Notes under the pieces: model-generated
Seen by the model: the letters and a program-made list of their open reading frames with translations, nothing else
Database searches by the model: none
What the model was told of the DNA's origin: nothing
Source of the DNA: Climacium dendroides
Lineage: Eukaryota; Streptophyta; Bryopsida; Hypnales; Climaciaceae
Direction: 5' to 3'
DNA length: 64,000 bases
NCBI GenBank assembly: GCA_950106755.1
Contig: OX467087.1
Coordinates: 7,630,047-7,694,046, forward strand
Position numbers and translations under genes: made by a program
Shown here: piece after piece, positions 1 to 12,880 of the stretch
Layout: every line of letters begins with the position of its first letter
How positions within the stretch are numbered: position 1 is the first letter of the stretch

Positions 1-149
1 TATAATATAAATTTTGTATAGCCATAGAAGTTGCTTATAACAACTTATACATAGACACCTATAATATAAACATGTGTAATATAAATATCCTATAACCATA
101 AAGGGTACTTATAATATAAGAGCCTAGGCTCATGGACTCAAGATCCTAG

Positions 150-720
150 GTTCATATGCTAATAACTATGATTCAGAGCTTTCCATGTATATATAAATCT
201 AGAGAACCAATTTCAAATTTTTATTTAAAAAAATTATAATTTTTGAGAATTTTTTGAGTTGCCTGAAGATCGATGAAAATTACATATTCTATATAACTTT
301 TTAACCATGTAGTTAAAAGTTATGAAAATTGTTGGGCCTTAAAGCTACTCCTAGGACACATCTTGTGTGAAAATTTCAAAGAAAAAAATAAAAATTCCTT
401 TTTTAGGGAACTACCCAAAATTGCTATGTTGCCAAAAAATGGTGTTTGGTCCTTTAGGGGGTAAGTTGTAGGATATATACATAGTTTTTAAAATATAATT
501 GAAAGATGAAACCTCACTTTTGCAAATAATTGAAAAAAATGCTTTCAAATTCAAGCATTTTGGTCTTATAGTTGGTCAAGTTTTCATTTAAAAATTCTAA
601 GAGGATCATGTACTTTAGTAAGTAAAGTAAAATTTTGAAAACAACAAATGACCAAAAATTGCTTTAAAAGAAGGTATTTTGCGACAATTTTTGGGCCTCA
701 AATGGCCAAAGAATTCTAGG
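150..720 (+). repeat. Dispersed AT-rich repeat, copy 1
   Basis: This stretch matches 7650-7930 (same strand) and the complement of 22610-22930. Shared landmarks are 'aatctagagaa' followed by 'caatttcaaatttttattt', then 'gaaaattgttgggcctta', and finally the 'ggtcctttaggg' motif near 450. It has no coding capacity. It is one of at least five diverged copies of a roughly 1-kb repeat in the window. The rest of 1-767 shows only AT-rich sequence. Confidence 0.7.
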
Positions 721-767
721 ATTTAAACTTTTGTTATTTTACTTAAAAGATTTCTTCTCCTCAACCT

Positions 768-909
768 ATCATACTACTAAAATCATAAGTCCCTTTGTAA
801 TATCACAAATGCTATCATTAATACTAGGGGCTCGTGCTTGGTATGCTACACATTCATTGTATCACATATTAGTAAAATTTTGATATATTTGAATAGAATG
901 CATAATAAT
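768..909 (+). repeat. ~142-bp repeat, near-identical to 45091-45235
   Basis: The block from 'atcatactactaaaatcata' to 'gaatagaatgcat' recurs on the same strand 44 kb away with only a handful of differences. That is much better conserved than the other dispersed repeats here. It abuts the left side of the PIF/Harbinger remnant and carries 'ggggctcgtgcttggtatgc', which resembles a Harbinger-type terminus, but no matching inverted end was found. It could be an element end or a short interspersed repeat. Confidence 0.75.
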
Positions 910-1438
910 GATTGATTGGCTCTTCAAAGAGAGGTTTGGCGTGGATTCATGAATTAGCTGGGGGCTTCATTGGAAGGGTACCCCACGTTAGAGTGGGAGT
1001 TCACTCGCCAAGCACGTCCCCCAAGAAAGTAAACTGCCACCTCATGAGGGGCACCGCCTTTGCTAGGGCCAGGTGGAGGTTCATGAGGGTTCACAAGCTT
1101 GATTGGTTCCTATGGGTGCTTCATTGTAGGAGATAACCAAGAGCTCATCTTCTTCCAATTTGAATTTCCAGCACTTTGAAAATTGTGTGCAAGGATGAGG
1201 GAAGGTGGAAAGGTGACATTTGTAGGGTTGAAGCCATTTGAAAGTTGTTGTGCAAATATGGAGGCTTGGAGAGCTAGAGTTGCAGCACATTTGCAAGTGA
1301 TGCGTGAAGACGACGAAGTAGATGACATCATCTTCACCTAATCTTTTTTAGATTAGGTTCGTGATGATTCTATTTTTGAGCCAATAGTACAAGTAGAAGT
1401 GTCAAGGCCTGGATGACATGGAAATTTAGAGAGAGAGA

Positions 1439-2543
1439 CTAGATGGACATGAAAGAATGTTCTTTGATTATTTTGTAGAGATACTTATTTATGGACCACT
1501 ACATTTCTATCAGCATTTTCGTATGCAGAGGCGTCTATTTTTATTGATCATGTCCAGGGTATGTACTCGAGATAATTGTTTTTTATAGAAGTGTGATGCA
1601 ATAGGGAAATTAGGCCTCCCATCAATTCAAAAGTGCACTGCCGTGATTGAAATGCTTGCATATGACATTACAACAGATGCCATTGATGAGTATTGCCACA
1701 TAATTGAGTCCACAGCTATGGAAGCCATGAAGAGATTTTGTCAAGTTGTTTATGCCAAGTTTAGCAAGCAGTACTTGAGACAGATAATAAAAGCTGATAT
1801 TGAGAAGTAGTTGGCCATAAATGCTGAGCATGGCTAGTCCGGGATGTTTGCCTCAATTGATTGTATGCATTACATATGGAAGAATTGCCCTATGGCATAG
1901 CAAGGAGATTATGGAAACAAAGGTGGAGACCGATCCATTATACTTGAAGCCATTGTAGACCAAGGGCTACATATTTGGCATATTTTCTTTGGTTTGCTAG
2001 GTGCAAACAATGACCTAAATGTGCTTGACCAAAGCCCACTCATCCACATTATGCTCAGTGGTGAAGGTCAGGATATGAATTTTGCTATTAGTGGTGTTCT
2101 ACACAATTGGTACTACTTGCTTGCAGATGGGATTTATCCATTGTGGACGTGTTTTGTACAAACGATTCATGCACCTAATGATGAGAAACAACTTCACTTC
2201 ACTCAGTAACAAGAAAGTACATGGAAAGACATGGAAAGGTGTTTGGGGGTTCTACAGGTGTGATTTGCCATCATCAAGAATCTATGTCGCTAGTGGAGCC
2301 TTGATTGTATCGAAGACATCATATTTGCATGTTGTATTTTGCACAACATGATTTTAGAGGATGAAGAAGATGCTAGTCTGGATTTTCTGTTTCCTCTTGA
2401 TGATGTAGTACCAGTGCATCAAGATTTGTCTTACAAAGATTTAGTCCTAGGGATAGTGCAGATAGAGAACTTAGATAGCTACTACAGTCTACATGGTGAC
2501 TTAATGGGACACCTATGGACACTAAAAGGAGCAAGGGCTCAAA
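1439..2543 (+). pseudogene. PIF/Harbinger transposase (DDE_4 nuclease), broken
   Basis: One reading frame runs from 'DYFVEILIYG' through 'GKLGLPSIQKCTAVIEMLAY', 'MFASIDCMHYIWKNCP', 'IILEAIVDQGLHIWHIFFG' and 'GANNDLNVLDQSPL' to 'CCILHNMILEDEED'. This is the order of blocks in plant PIF/Harbinger transposases. The first two catalytic Asp positions (SIDCMH and NNDLN) and the Glu-containing helix ('WKDMERCLGVLQ') are recognisable. The frame is interrupted by TAG/TAA/TGA codons, for example at 1808, 1835, 1898 and just after 2206, and again within 2255-2295, without needing a frameshift. That suggests decay mainly by point mutation. The enzyme would excise and reinsert the element at TTA/TAA sites, but this copy is not translatable as a whole. 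Family identity is secure; the exact ends are not. Confidence 0.88.
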
Positions 2544-3483
2544 ATTCAAATTGTATATTACATATTTTGTATATAAAATTTTGCATTACCATCCACAATG
2601 TAAGTATACACTATGCATTTTTTACATAATCAAACAACTGAGAGAGGCTCTCCCTAGGAGCTATCCAAAAAACATACAAAATTGAGAGATGTATCAACTT
2701 TCAATACAACTATAAGCAATAGAATTGGAAATTAAGAACATAAAACTTTTTGAGCAAAAATACAAGTAAAAAAACCCATATATAAGCAACAATTTCAATA
2801 GTTGTTTTTTCAATTGCTCAATTCAGCACTTTAGAACACAAATTTCATAGAACTTTACCTACTCAATCTACAAACAACTCAATCCATGAATTGCAATACC
2901 AAAACTATTAACATAAAAGAAGTACATAATATCAATAAAAAAATTATATAATAAAAAAACCCTTCATTCATATAATAAAACCTAACTTGAGCTTGGGCCA
3001 TATCTATACAAAGTCCACCTACATGTATAATGATTTCCAAGCATGAAGGCGCTAATCAATACATACAAAGTTTACACCAAATAGAAAACTATGCATTCAA
3101 ATTGAAACATATTGGTGCATGGCTATTGTTTTCTTCAACCTGTGAATCCTCAAAAATTGACTCAGGAATGCAGAAGTCATTTTCTTCGCCGCACTCCTCA
3201 TCTACATCATCTTCTTCATCATCATGCCACGACACTATCCCAATAGGGCTGTCGTGTTGTGTGAGATCTTCCAAATGGACATGTTGAGGGAAGTTTTCAA
3301 CGTCATCAAGAAAAAAATTCCATGGCCAAAATTGAAAGCATCATGTGAAGACACATGTTCACTATAGCCCCTATGAATGTCTTGGTCCATGCAGCTAGAT
3401 AGTTATTATTCCCATTGTTGTGAGTCGTCTCCTCCACTGGCTCTCTCAAAGCTATCACCGAGCCTTATAGGTTCTGTATCTAA

Positions 3484-4570
3484 CTACTGACCTTCCAAGT
3501 TGTCCAATTCAAAAAATGAAGGTTGCATTCCTTTTCGGCATTTTAGAGTTTGCATAGCCTCTACTATTCTTTGCTGCAATACATTGGCAGATTCTACTAG
3601 TATTGGTGGAAGAGGCTGTTGCTGTCCTACTCTTTTTGCTCGAGCCTCCATCAAACGACTTTCCAATTTGTCTAGCTCCTCGTCTTGGCTTAGCTTCAAG
3701 TAACACGATTTACAATTTGATATGCTTTTGTTTGTAGAATGAGTCATCAAGAAAAATAAATTGGAATCCACCATGATTTGACTTTTCTTGAGCGTAATGG
3801 CAACCATAGCCTTCATTGTTGTTGCTTGCACTAATAAAGTAGTTTCTTTCACCACTAATAATCGGTGCACTTCTATGCCCTCTTGGACCCTTGTGGTCTA
3901 GCTCTATTGGAAGTAGACACTTTATGTTCACCATCAATATTGCTTGATGGCAAAAAAGAGGGGTTTGAGTCATTCGACACTTGTTTCCTCTTCATGATAG
4001 GCACATTCATCTTCTCTTGCAAGATACCTAAATGCCACCGTGGGACATGCTTCACAATTTTTCACATGTAAGTATTGGAATTCAATATTCTTAGCTGATT
4101 TCAATCTGTACAACTCCAAGGCATGCTTCAAAATGTCACTTGTATTGGGTCCACTAATATTCAAGTTAGTACACTATTGAAGAATACCAATAAATTTACC
4201 TATGTCGTGCTTTATCAATTCCCACTTTGACTCTAACGAGTAGGCATGTCTACATTGAAATAAACAACGATCATTGTAATAATAGAAAATTCTTTTCCAA
4301 TACGCTGAACCTTTTTGTCTACTCTCGTAATTGGATCTTGAGATATGCTAAGTACACTATGAGCTAATTGTCCCTCCTCTTCAGCTCTAAATTTTTTTCC
4401 TTTCCCTCCCATGTCACTATTGACCTCCCTTGAAGACAAAGCAGTCTTGTAGTTCTCTTCATTCAATAGTGGAACCTTAGCCTCTACTTTTTTCCCCTCT
4501 TGTAGACCGGTCAAAGCAACTATCTTCTTGTCAAAACAAAAACAAATGCGGTGGTCATGAACCACTCTTG
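3484..4570 (-). pseudogene. PIF/Harbinger accessory Myb/SANT-like ORF1, broken
   Basis: On the minus strand, pieces in successive frames give 'GKKFRAEEEGQLAHSVLSIS' followed by 'QDP', then 'DILKHALELYRLKSAKNIEF', 'HVPRWH' and 'AMVAITLKKSQIMVDSNL'. These match, in order, the trihelix/Myb-like and 'NAM-associated C-terminal' blocks of the ORF1 protein that accompanies plant PIF/Harbinger transposases and is thought to bind DNA and help load the transposase. At least two frame changes and several stops separate the pieces. The C-terminus, near 3490-3620, has a Glu/Arg-rich, coiled-coil-like stretch. Further minus-strand coding-like sequence at 5045-5400 may be the N-terminal low-complexity part. 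The gene points towards the transposase, so the two would have converged. Confidence 0.75.
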
Positions 4571-5860
4571 GGTTGTTTCAAATGCAGACTATTGTTGTAC
4601 CTAATTAGTTCTAAATGAGAGTTCATAGAGACTTGGAGAAATTTAAGAATTTTGTCCAAGGTTTGAATCTACACATAGATTCCTGAGCTTAAATTGTTGG
4701 CTATGAGTAACTAGCATGACTTTTGCTAGATGTTGTGATGGAATACCTACATGGCATTACTTGACTAAGGCACTTTACAGACTAAAGCACACATTGCTTG
4801 CACTAACACCTTTTCAACCCAACATGTACCATTTATAGACGGCTTCATAGTTTTCCCAACTTCAAAATTATAAATATACAGGGCAAGAATGGAGACAACA
4901 ACAATGATGGCATATGAGCTACAAGGTTGCAGCTATTTACGTGACAAAGTTCTGAACCCTAAACCTAAAAAAAATTACATGACTTCAATGAAGAGGTTCC
5001 GTTGCTATCACTTGATATGATGTTGTTGTCGGTCTTTGTCATCTTCATCCTTGTCCTAATGAAATCAGAATTGTAGTTGCAAGTGAAGAACCGAAACCAC
5101 TCAATGAGCCAATTGCTTCCAAGGATTCTAATGCCAAAGAAATGTTGTGCCCTGGCGCTCTTTCTTCGGCCATACTACAACCTCCATGTCCTCTACTAAC
5201 TGGCGCACCTTCAGAATGACTAGTACGTCTTCTCAATCCACCGGTAGAAACAACAAGCTCTTCAGCAACTACGTTTCATTCACCATGACGTGTTGCACAT
5301 CCATAGCCTCTCCTGGCTTTGCTTTGTGGTGTTTCTCCTTGTCCTACACAATCTCTATACCCTCCCAACTGAGCATGCACTCCAAATCCTAATCCATAGT
5401 CTACACTTAAATCTTCCTCTATTGTTTCAGAAACTGCTTCCACTGGAAGTCACTCACGTCGCCCAAGTAAAGGAAAATCGATGTTGTTTTTGTCTCGTGT
5501 TTTTTGTTTAATCTCTCTCCACATAGCGATCCCTGTCTCCAAACCATTTTCAATCAACGTCAATACAATACCGATACAATACTATTGAAGGTTCAACACT
5601 ACCACATTTCCTTGGAGTGTGCATCAGAAAATGACAAAACAAAGCATAGTGAGGCATGCTGAAGCCCGAGTATTTGGTAGTGCCCTCCCCAATTTCTGGC
5701 GTGGCCTGTCATCAATTTCTATTTGGCGCGTTCGTTGTAGGCTTCCTGCTTAGCTTTGACATGCCAGGTCAATATGCATGTGTCACTTGAAGTGTAGCCG
5801 TGGCGATGCTCTTAGCTCTTACCTCGAGTAGTTCTTATGGTTCTATGGTATAGAAATTTT

Positions 5861-7019
5861 AACATTTTTAAAATAAAAAAGACTACACATTTACCCCTTT
5901 GAGAATATTTGGATGTAAAAGTTTACATTCATTTTAAAATAACACATATACCCATGTTAAAATTTGTATGAAAGTTTTGCAACCAATGTAAAAATGACAT
6001 ATGTACCCCTTTTGTAATTTATGTGAGGTTTTCAAGAAATATCACAATTTATCACTATCACCTCAAAAGAGACAATAATTGCCTATACATGGGGATATTT
6101 TTAGTTCATCCAAGGCTAAGTATAAGCAAGAACCAATAAAAGTAGTGTGGAATATCATCAATTTTAGCCAATTTTTTTAGAAAATAGGTTGAATTATGTA
6201 AATGTATATGTGAAGCAAAAACAAATACAAGATGAAGGCATTTGGATATATAAGGTTCCACATTTGAATTAAAATTGAGGGTGACAATTTGCTATTGGGA
6301 GAAAAAGAATATCATTTAGTTGACAAAATATAGTATAGCTATTTGTCTTATAGTAGTTTTTGGGTGATAGGCAATAAAATTAATTATAAATATAATAAAA
6401 TTGTGGGCTTGCAGTTAGTGTATTCATTTGATTGCAACTATAGTACAAATAGTGATGTATGGATTCATTGATAAAGCTTATTGGAAAGAATGTAATGTTG
6501 GACTAGATACAATATGAAGATATCTTCAATCTAGAGCTCTTTAAGATTTCAAATATTGTAGGATAGAATAAGGAACTTTTGAATTTTAGAGGGTTTTTTA
6601 TTTCATTCATCCATGTATTAAAAACTAACCTAAGTTACATATTTTTGAATGTGAATGAAGCCTTTATGGTCACATGTTTTGTTCATACATTTTTTTTTGT
6701 CTTTTCATACTATCACATTTGACTATATTATTGTATTAACTTATAAAGGTTTAGAGTCATAGAATGGATATTTTAGAATTTTGGGCAAGTTTCTATGCTA
6801 TCAAATTCTACAATAATTTTTTGAAACCTCTTTTGGAGGTAAGAGAATGTACTTGCTTTAATGGACTATAGTTTTTATTTCAATTTTTACCTAGGAAAGA
6901 AAAGCTATACCCTTTTAAACTCAAAATGCTTGACTCAAAGCAACAATAATACTCAAAAGTTTAAATTTTTTCCCTCACAAATTACTTTTAATTATTTGTG
7001 TCTGCACAAAATTTAATTC
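5861..7019. other. AT-rich intergenic DNA, no gene seen
   Basis: Only short, biased frames occur on either strand. Short direct similarities near 5870-6020 ('acatttacccc', 'acatatgtaccc' types) hint at old short-period duplications. No transposon terminus or RNA gene was recognised. Confidence 0.5.
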
Positions 7020-7984
7020 ATTTGACTCCTAAAGGATTTTGACTATATTTTCACCAAAAATGCTCCAAAATTGCCATTTCTAGTACAAGTACCCAATTTT
7101 TGAAAAAAAATATTTTGGGACACATCTAACCATAGGACCTTAAATTAATTTGGTTTGAAAAGATGTGGAAAAAACTTCAGAAATTTTCACTACGTAGATT
7201 GCAAGATATTAGCATTTGAAGTAACAAAAATCCTTTTTTTGTCCCTACGAAAAATCGGGCAGCTGCACTTCACAAGGTTAGATTATTATGAAAAAATGTC
7301 TAAAATGATGGTTACTTTTTGGATTCATTCTTCAAAGCAAGTTGGATACATCCTTGAAAATTTTCAAATCATTTGGAATTGTACAACATATAGGAAAAAA
7401 ATAGAAAGTAGAAAGAAGAAGAAAATGATTCAAAATTCAAAATTGTTAACAATTTATTTATGGAATTGAAAAATTCCAATCCCAATGGTTGTAATGTTGT
7501 AATAAACCATCTATGCCTACTAGTTTTTTTTGCCAAAAATATTGAAAATTGAGTTAAATTAAGGACTTCAAAGTTTACTTTAGAGTAGAGATTCCATAAC
7601 TACCTTCAAACTACCCCCAACTAAAACTCCTCATAACTTTCATCTCATTAATCAAAATGAATGATTCAAAGCTTTTTATGTATAAATAAATCTAGAGAAT
7701 CAATTTCAAATTTTTATTTATTTTTTAAGTGATTTAAAAAAAAGTTTTTTTACTGTCTGGACTGCCCGCCAAATGTTGAAAATTACCATGAAGTCAAAAG
7801 TTAAGAAAATTGTTGGGTCTTAAAGCTATTCCTTAGGCACATGTTGTGTGAAAATTTTAATGAAATAAATGAAAATTCCATTTATAGTGAGCTGCCAAAA
7901 AACACCATTTGGTCCTTTAGGGGTTAATTTGGATTAGTCATGTGAAATTTATATAGAGTCTTGTTTTGTGGGCAATCAAGGCAT
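7020..7984 (+). repeat. Dispersed AT-rich repeat, copy 2 (most complete)
   Basis: This is the best reference copy of the main interspersed repeat. It runs from 'ctcctaaaggattttgacta' through 'gccatttctagtacaagtac', 'gtagattgcaagatatta', 'cacttcacaaggt', 'atggaattgaaaaattccaa' and 'gaaaattgttgggtctta' to 'ggtcctttaggggttaattt'. The complement of 12880-13620, the complement of 22610-23560, and 24960-25370 plus 26571-26806 follow the same order. The 104-codon open frame at 7155-7469 lies inside the repeat and is not conserved in the other copies, so I do not treat it as a gene. Confidence 0.8.
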
Positions 7985-8464
7985 CGTTAGAAAAAAACTA
8001 CATTTTATTTGTCAAAAATTGTGTTTTACTTGTCAAAAATTGCGTTTTACTTGTCAAAACTGCGTTGTACTTGACAAAAACTGCATTTTACTCAACAAAA
8101 AAGTATGGAATCAATTTTGTTGAATTCTCCTTCATAATGCAAAATTTTGTGTTCCAATGTTTCAACGCAAAATTTGACAAGTAAAATGCAGATTTTTGAC
8201 AAGTAAAACACAAAATTTTGTATTGGAATGCAAAATTTAGTGTTGTGAAGGGAAAACTCAATAAAACCAATTCCATACTTTTATGTTGAATAAAACACAA
8301 TTTTTGTCAAGTAAAATGCAGATTTTTGACAAGTAAAACACAAAATTTTGTATTGGAATGCAAAATTTAGTGTTGTGAAGGGAAAACTCAATAAAACCAA
8401 TTCCATACTTTTATGTTGAATAAAACACAATTTTTGTCAAGTACAATGCGATTTTCTTCTAGTG
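7985..8464. mobile_element. CACTA-like non-autonomous element, 480 bp, TSD CAT
   Basis: The right end reads 'gattttcttctagtg', whose complement 'cactagaagaaaatc' is a CACTA-type terminus. The left end 'cgttagaaaaaaactac' is a decayed partner, and the similarity continues into 'attttatttgtc' / 'attgtacttgac'. The element is flanked by CAT at 7982-7984 and CAT at 8465-8467, the 3-bp duplication expected of CACTA elements. The interior is non-coding and built from variations of 'cttgtcaaaaattg' in both orientations. Confidence 0.8.
8174..8433 (+). repeat. 130-bp tandem duplication inside the CACTA-like element
   Basis: The segment starting 'ttgacaagtaaaatgcagat' is repeated 130 bp downstream ('ttgtcaagtaaaatgcagat') with almost no differences. 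The two copies are nearly identical while the element's ends have diverged, so the duplication is younger than the insertion or has been homogenised. Confidence 0.85.
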
Positions 8465-10450
8465 CATCTTTCTAAAAAAACATTGTATAGGATTTGTTTC
8501 TATGTTCAATTTTTCCAATTTTTCAAAACAAAATGATCCATTGGATGTATATTATTTGCTATAACAATCCCACCATTAGGATTGACATGTTTCAAATCCA
8601 TTTTAGAACTATTTATAATAAATTTTTCCTTACATCTTGTATCTACTTCTATTTAACAATTTTCAACCTCTAAAGTCATGTGGCCTTTTTGAAATTAAAA
8701 ACCATTCAAAATTGATATTTCTATTGCAAAGAGAAAATAGCTTTAAAATATTTTTTTCTTTTCATATTTAACTATATTATCTTTCACTAATAATAAAATG
8801 TATGGAAGAAGTGTTAAAAACTTTGATTACATAAACTACTAGATATTTGCATTTAAAGTGATAAAAACAGGGGGAGGAGGGATGCACCTTATAAAACTAG
8901 ATTACATGACTTGGAATCTTCTTAGCTTAAAATTTTTCTACTAATAATATTGAATTTAAAGTTTTTTTATGTTAGAAATCTAAGTTAGAAGCCTAGAAAA
9001 AATTCAAGAAATCACAACTTGATTTTAATTCTTTGAAAAATTGTTAAGTAGAAATAAGCATGAGATTGAAAAATATAAATAAATTGTTAGCAACTCTAAG
9101 ATGGAATTGAAACTCACTAATTCCAATAGTGAGATTGTTCTAGATAACTTACTAAATCTTATGGAACTTCATTTCCTCAATTATGGAAATTGAGTATTAA
9201 AACAAAACCAATACATTATTTTCTCAAGAAGATGCTATGATTGCCTATAGATAAGAAGCTCCATAAATTTCACATTACTAATTCAAATGTAATGAATCAA
9301 AGCTTTCTAAGTAGACAAAATATGATCTATGCTTTGGATGGCATAACTTTTCTCCCAAGCATTGACTAAAATAGAAATCATATTCTTATAAACCAATATA
9401 TTTTTATATCACAATAAATCACAATAAAAAATGAGACTTTATAAGCTTGCCCCAAATCCATTTGTTCCTTTAGGAACAATGGAACTTTAGGGGTTAAAGG
9501 ATGAAAAACTATTTTTAAAATTTTGAAACCTTCAATTCAATTTTCTACTATAAAGGTTTAAACCTCAAAAGTTTGTAGTTCAAAAACATTTTTAAGTTAA
9601 AAGGATTCAATCTCCAAAAACCTTGGGTTGGTAGACTTGAAAAAAAATTGTTTTTTCCACTTTGAATACTAATATCTTTAAATCTATATAGTCAAAATTT
9701 CTTATATTTTTCCACACATTCTCATATAAATCTTATACAATAAACTTTTATTGGAGTTATAAATTTTTTTTCCCTATAGCTCTTTGCATGGGAAATGAGA
9801 ATTTTGGAGAGTTTTTTTTTTATAAAATATAGTTTTGAATCTTTAGGGATTAAACCCCAAAGTTCTAGAAGCTCTCATGGAGAATTGAAAACCTCATGTA
9901 TAGATGTAGAGTTTATTGGTCTGAATTTTAATATTATTTTCTGAATTTTTTTAACCCCTAAAGGACCAGGGCCTTTTTCAGCAAAAAACACACTCCAAAC
10001 TGCCATTTCTATTGCAAGGAATATGAAAAATTGAAACTTTTTTTCCACATTCAACAATAGGATCTTATTCCTAACAAGTATGAAAATGGGTGGAATAAAT
10101 TTCAATTTTTTTGATTACACAGATTGCAAGATATCTATGTGTAAAGTGAAGAAAACAAGTTTTTTTTTGCACATTGTGGGACTAGATTATATAACTTTGA
10201 ACCTTCTTAACTTAAATTTTTTGCACTACAAAGTATTGAGGTTTAAACCTTTATGATGGAGAATTGAATTGAGAGTCCAGGGAGAATTTTTTTCAAAAGA
10301 ACTTGATTTTCATTCTTTAAAAAATTGTTGAGTAGAAGTAGGTACAAGATAGAAGGAAAATCTAAATTATTAATATTTTTAAGGTGAAATTAAAACATAA
10401 TAATCCCAATGGTGAGATTGTTCTAGAAATAAAAGTAAACCACATGGAAT
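8465..10450. repeat. Mosaic of dispersed repeat modules
   Basis: 8465-8690 matches 13780-13964 (e.g. 'tataggatttgtt', 'aggattgacatgtttcaaat'), which is the antisense orientation of the repeat. 8840-9170 and 10110-10450 match each other in sense orientation, sharing an 'actagattayat' block, a 'cttcttarcttaaa' block and 'attccaatagtgagattgtt' / 'atcccaatggtgagattgtt'. At 9950 'aacccctaaaggaccagggc' carries the recurrent motif. No gene was recognised. Confidence 0.65.
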
Positions 10451-12880
10451 TTTTTCTTTTGAAAAATTGTAAAAATGGCATTCAAGAAAAAATCCTAAAA
10501 GTTATTTTCTTAAAAAGATGCTTAGAATTCTTGAAAAACAAGATTGTCTATAACTTTTGCATTACTTATCCAAATTAAATAAATAAAAGGTTTTTTGATA
10601 GAAAAAATATAATCCATGACAAAAAATAATAATATTTTTGAATTTTTTTGGTTGCCTAGTCTTCCTTGTTTTGAGCTTATTTGGATATAACTTTTGTTCC
10701 CATGCACCAATTAAGAAAAAAATTGTATTCCCACAAAGGCAATCATTTTTTCTATCTGAAAAGAAATTCAAAAAATTATGAAAAAATTGAGAGTGTAGAT
10801 ACCGGTCCAAAATCCAACTTATCCCCTCAAAAGGACAAGGTCCTTTAGGGATTAAGGAAAAAAACAATTTAGTTAACTTTGCAAAAATGGAAATAAAATT
10901 GAACCTTTATCCGTTGTTGAGAGTTCTTCTACCCAAAAGATTCATGGCATCTATGGCAACATGAAGGTTGATTTCTTCAAATTGTTGTCATGATGTGGAA
11001 CTTTTACTATTTATAAAAGAGGCAATTTTTGACATTGGATGTTCCAGCTATTGTACAATATTGGTGTTTCCATTTGAGTTGAGATTTTGAGGGTTTGTTT
11101 TGACTAAGATACACTATTGGAACAAGAAATTTCGGAGCATTATCATTTACAAATAAGTGGTTATGAAGCATTGAAGTACAAGATGTCTAGTATCTATTGA
11201 ATGGAAGGTAGTGGCAATTGAAGGAGCATATTTCAAAGTTTTTTCATTATATCGTTATGAAATTTGATGAGTATATAGTATTCTATAAAAATTTCATAAA
11301 ACTTATAATGATTTGAAATCTTTATGTAGGTTATCCACAAGATATATAAAGTGGTGCCAAAAAATTTAATTTGCTTGACAATAGGGTTTTGAAGTTAAAA
11401 AAGCTCAAAGTTTATAGTGTTAAATTGTATATATGTAGTAGAAAAAAATTTAGTTAGGAAAAAAAGACTTGGAATATACTTTAAAATAACTTATTGTAAG
11501 GAAAAAAAAGTACTTCAAGACACATTTCAATGTAGACACTCAAAAGTGATTGCCTTTATCTTTAATCTAGTACCCTAATACACCAATGGAAGTTTGCAAA
11601 CCAATGTTGTAGAGTGATATATTGAGAATGTGGTGCTCCATTAGAGCTATTCCAACTTTATCCCATCTGAGATAAGTTTTGATGCGTTTACTAACCATGG
11701 TCATAGAAGATGCCAAGATTTGATATACTATTTGCAAATGGAGCCTCAAAAAAGTTCTTTTTTTCAATAAAAAAGACAACCCAAGTATGCATTTTTTTTA
11801 AATAAATTCTTTAATTTTTAAAATACTCAAGGGGGATTTCAATTTTTTTCTACAAAAATAATAACATTGAGATCTAATTGTTTGGACTGTATAAGAGCTT
11901 TTTTTCATGGATTTTTTTGGATAATTGATTTTTTTATTGTTGTTTACTTCTTTGTAGTGTTTTGTACAACATATGGACCTCCTTGTTCTTGGGAGACTCT
12001 TGTATTTTTCATTTCCAAGTATTTTCCCTTGCAGATTGTTGCCTTTATAATCTATGATATGGATGGTACCAATTCTAGATTGTACAATCATATTTTGCAA
12101 AAAAATATTGAAACAATGGAGGATACCATTCCAATACTTCCTAGATTAAATCCAACAAATACTTTTGTAAGGTTTGGGATTTCAAGATTCCATACAATCA
12201 ATGAAATCAATGAGAGATCAATACTATAAATAAAGCCTATTCAATATATTTTTTGTATTCTAAAATTTGATTGCATTGTCTTCTTCAATCAAAGCAATTC
12301 ACATTGCCTACAAAATTTGTTTATTATCATACTATCAATGACAAGCAAGTAATCCAAAACATTCTTTAGAATAGTGGCAATTGATATAGGGAAAAACAAA
12401 CAAACCAATACTTCATAATATGGTACAAATAATGAAATTCAAACACTAAGATGTTCTAGGTTTTCTAACTTCATTGCAACATCATAAGCCTATTTATTAA
12501 ACTCTAAATTATTACCACATCATTCTACAACTACAACATTCAAACATCATCCATAATATCCACGAGTATCTATATATTGGAATTCAAATTAATATATTAA
12601 ATGCCTTGTAGCATGATGCACTTTGTAGTACAATGAATTATTCATAAAAATATCATATAAAGTAAAACAAGTGAAATTGGATAAGTTTTAATTTTAAATA
12701 ACGAGATCAAATGGATTTTAAACCTTAAAAATAAAAAAATAAAAACAAACAAATGATTGGAGATTTCTATGCTTTAGGCCCAAATTTTAATAGAAGATGT
12801 GGATAAGGAATATCTTTCATGTACACTAAAATTCAAGACATTTGGAAATACAAGTAAAAAGTTATGACCTAATATATTAA
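10451..12880. other. AT-rich DNA, repeats and one unexplained 120-codon frame
   Basis: 10790-10860 carries another degenerate copy of the 'ggtcctttagggattaa' motif. The open frame 11867-12229 (+, 120 codons) is rich in Phe and Ile and matches no family I know. The opposite strand is also open there (11798-12100), which argues for compositional bias rather than a gene. 11000-11570 and 12240-12880 show nothing recognisable. Confidence 0.4.

Larger units (their letters stand above)
910..5860. mobile_element. Decayed PIF/Harbinger DNA transposon (limits approximate)
   Basis: The interval contains both genes expected of a plant PIF/Harbinger element: a DDE transposase at 1439-2543 (+) and a Myb/SANT-like accessory gene at 3484-4570 (-), arranged tail to tail. 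The ends (910-1130 and 5640-5860) are more GC-rich than the flanks, as in subterminal regions. I could not find clear terminal inverted repeats or a 3-bp duplication, so the limits are estimates. Both genes carry several in-frame stops, so the element cannot be autonomous. The stretch 2640-3030 between the genes is AT-rich with no feature. Confidence 0.65.

Noticed and set aside
1081..1337. Minus-strand Ser/Cys-rich open frames
   Set aside because: They lie in the GC-rich end of the Harbinger remnant, and no homologous block is known.
7155..7469. 104-codon open frame
   Set aside because: It lies inside the dispersed repeat, and the homologous parts of the other copies are not open.
11798..12229. 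120-codon plus-strand and 100-codon minus-strand open frames
   Set aside because: They overlap on opposite strands, are low in complexity, and match no family or conserved block.
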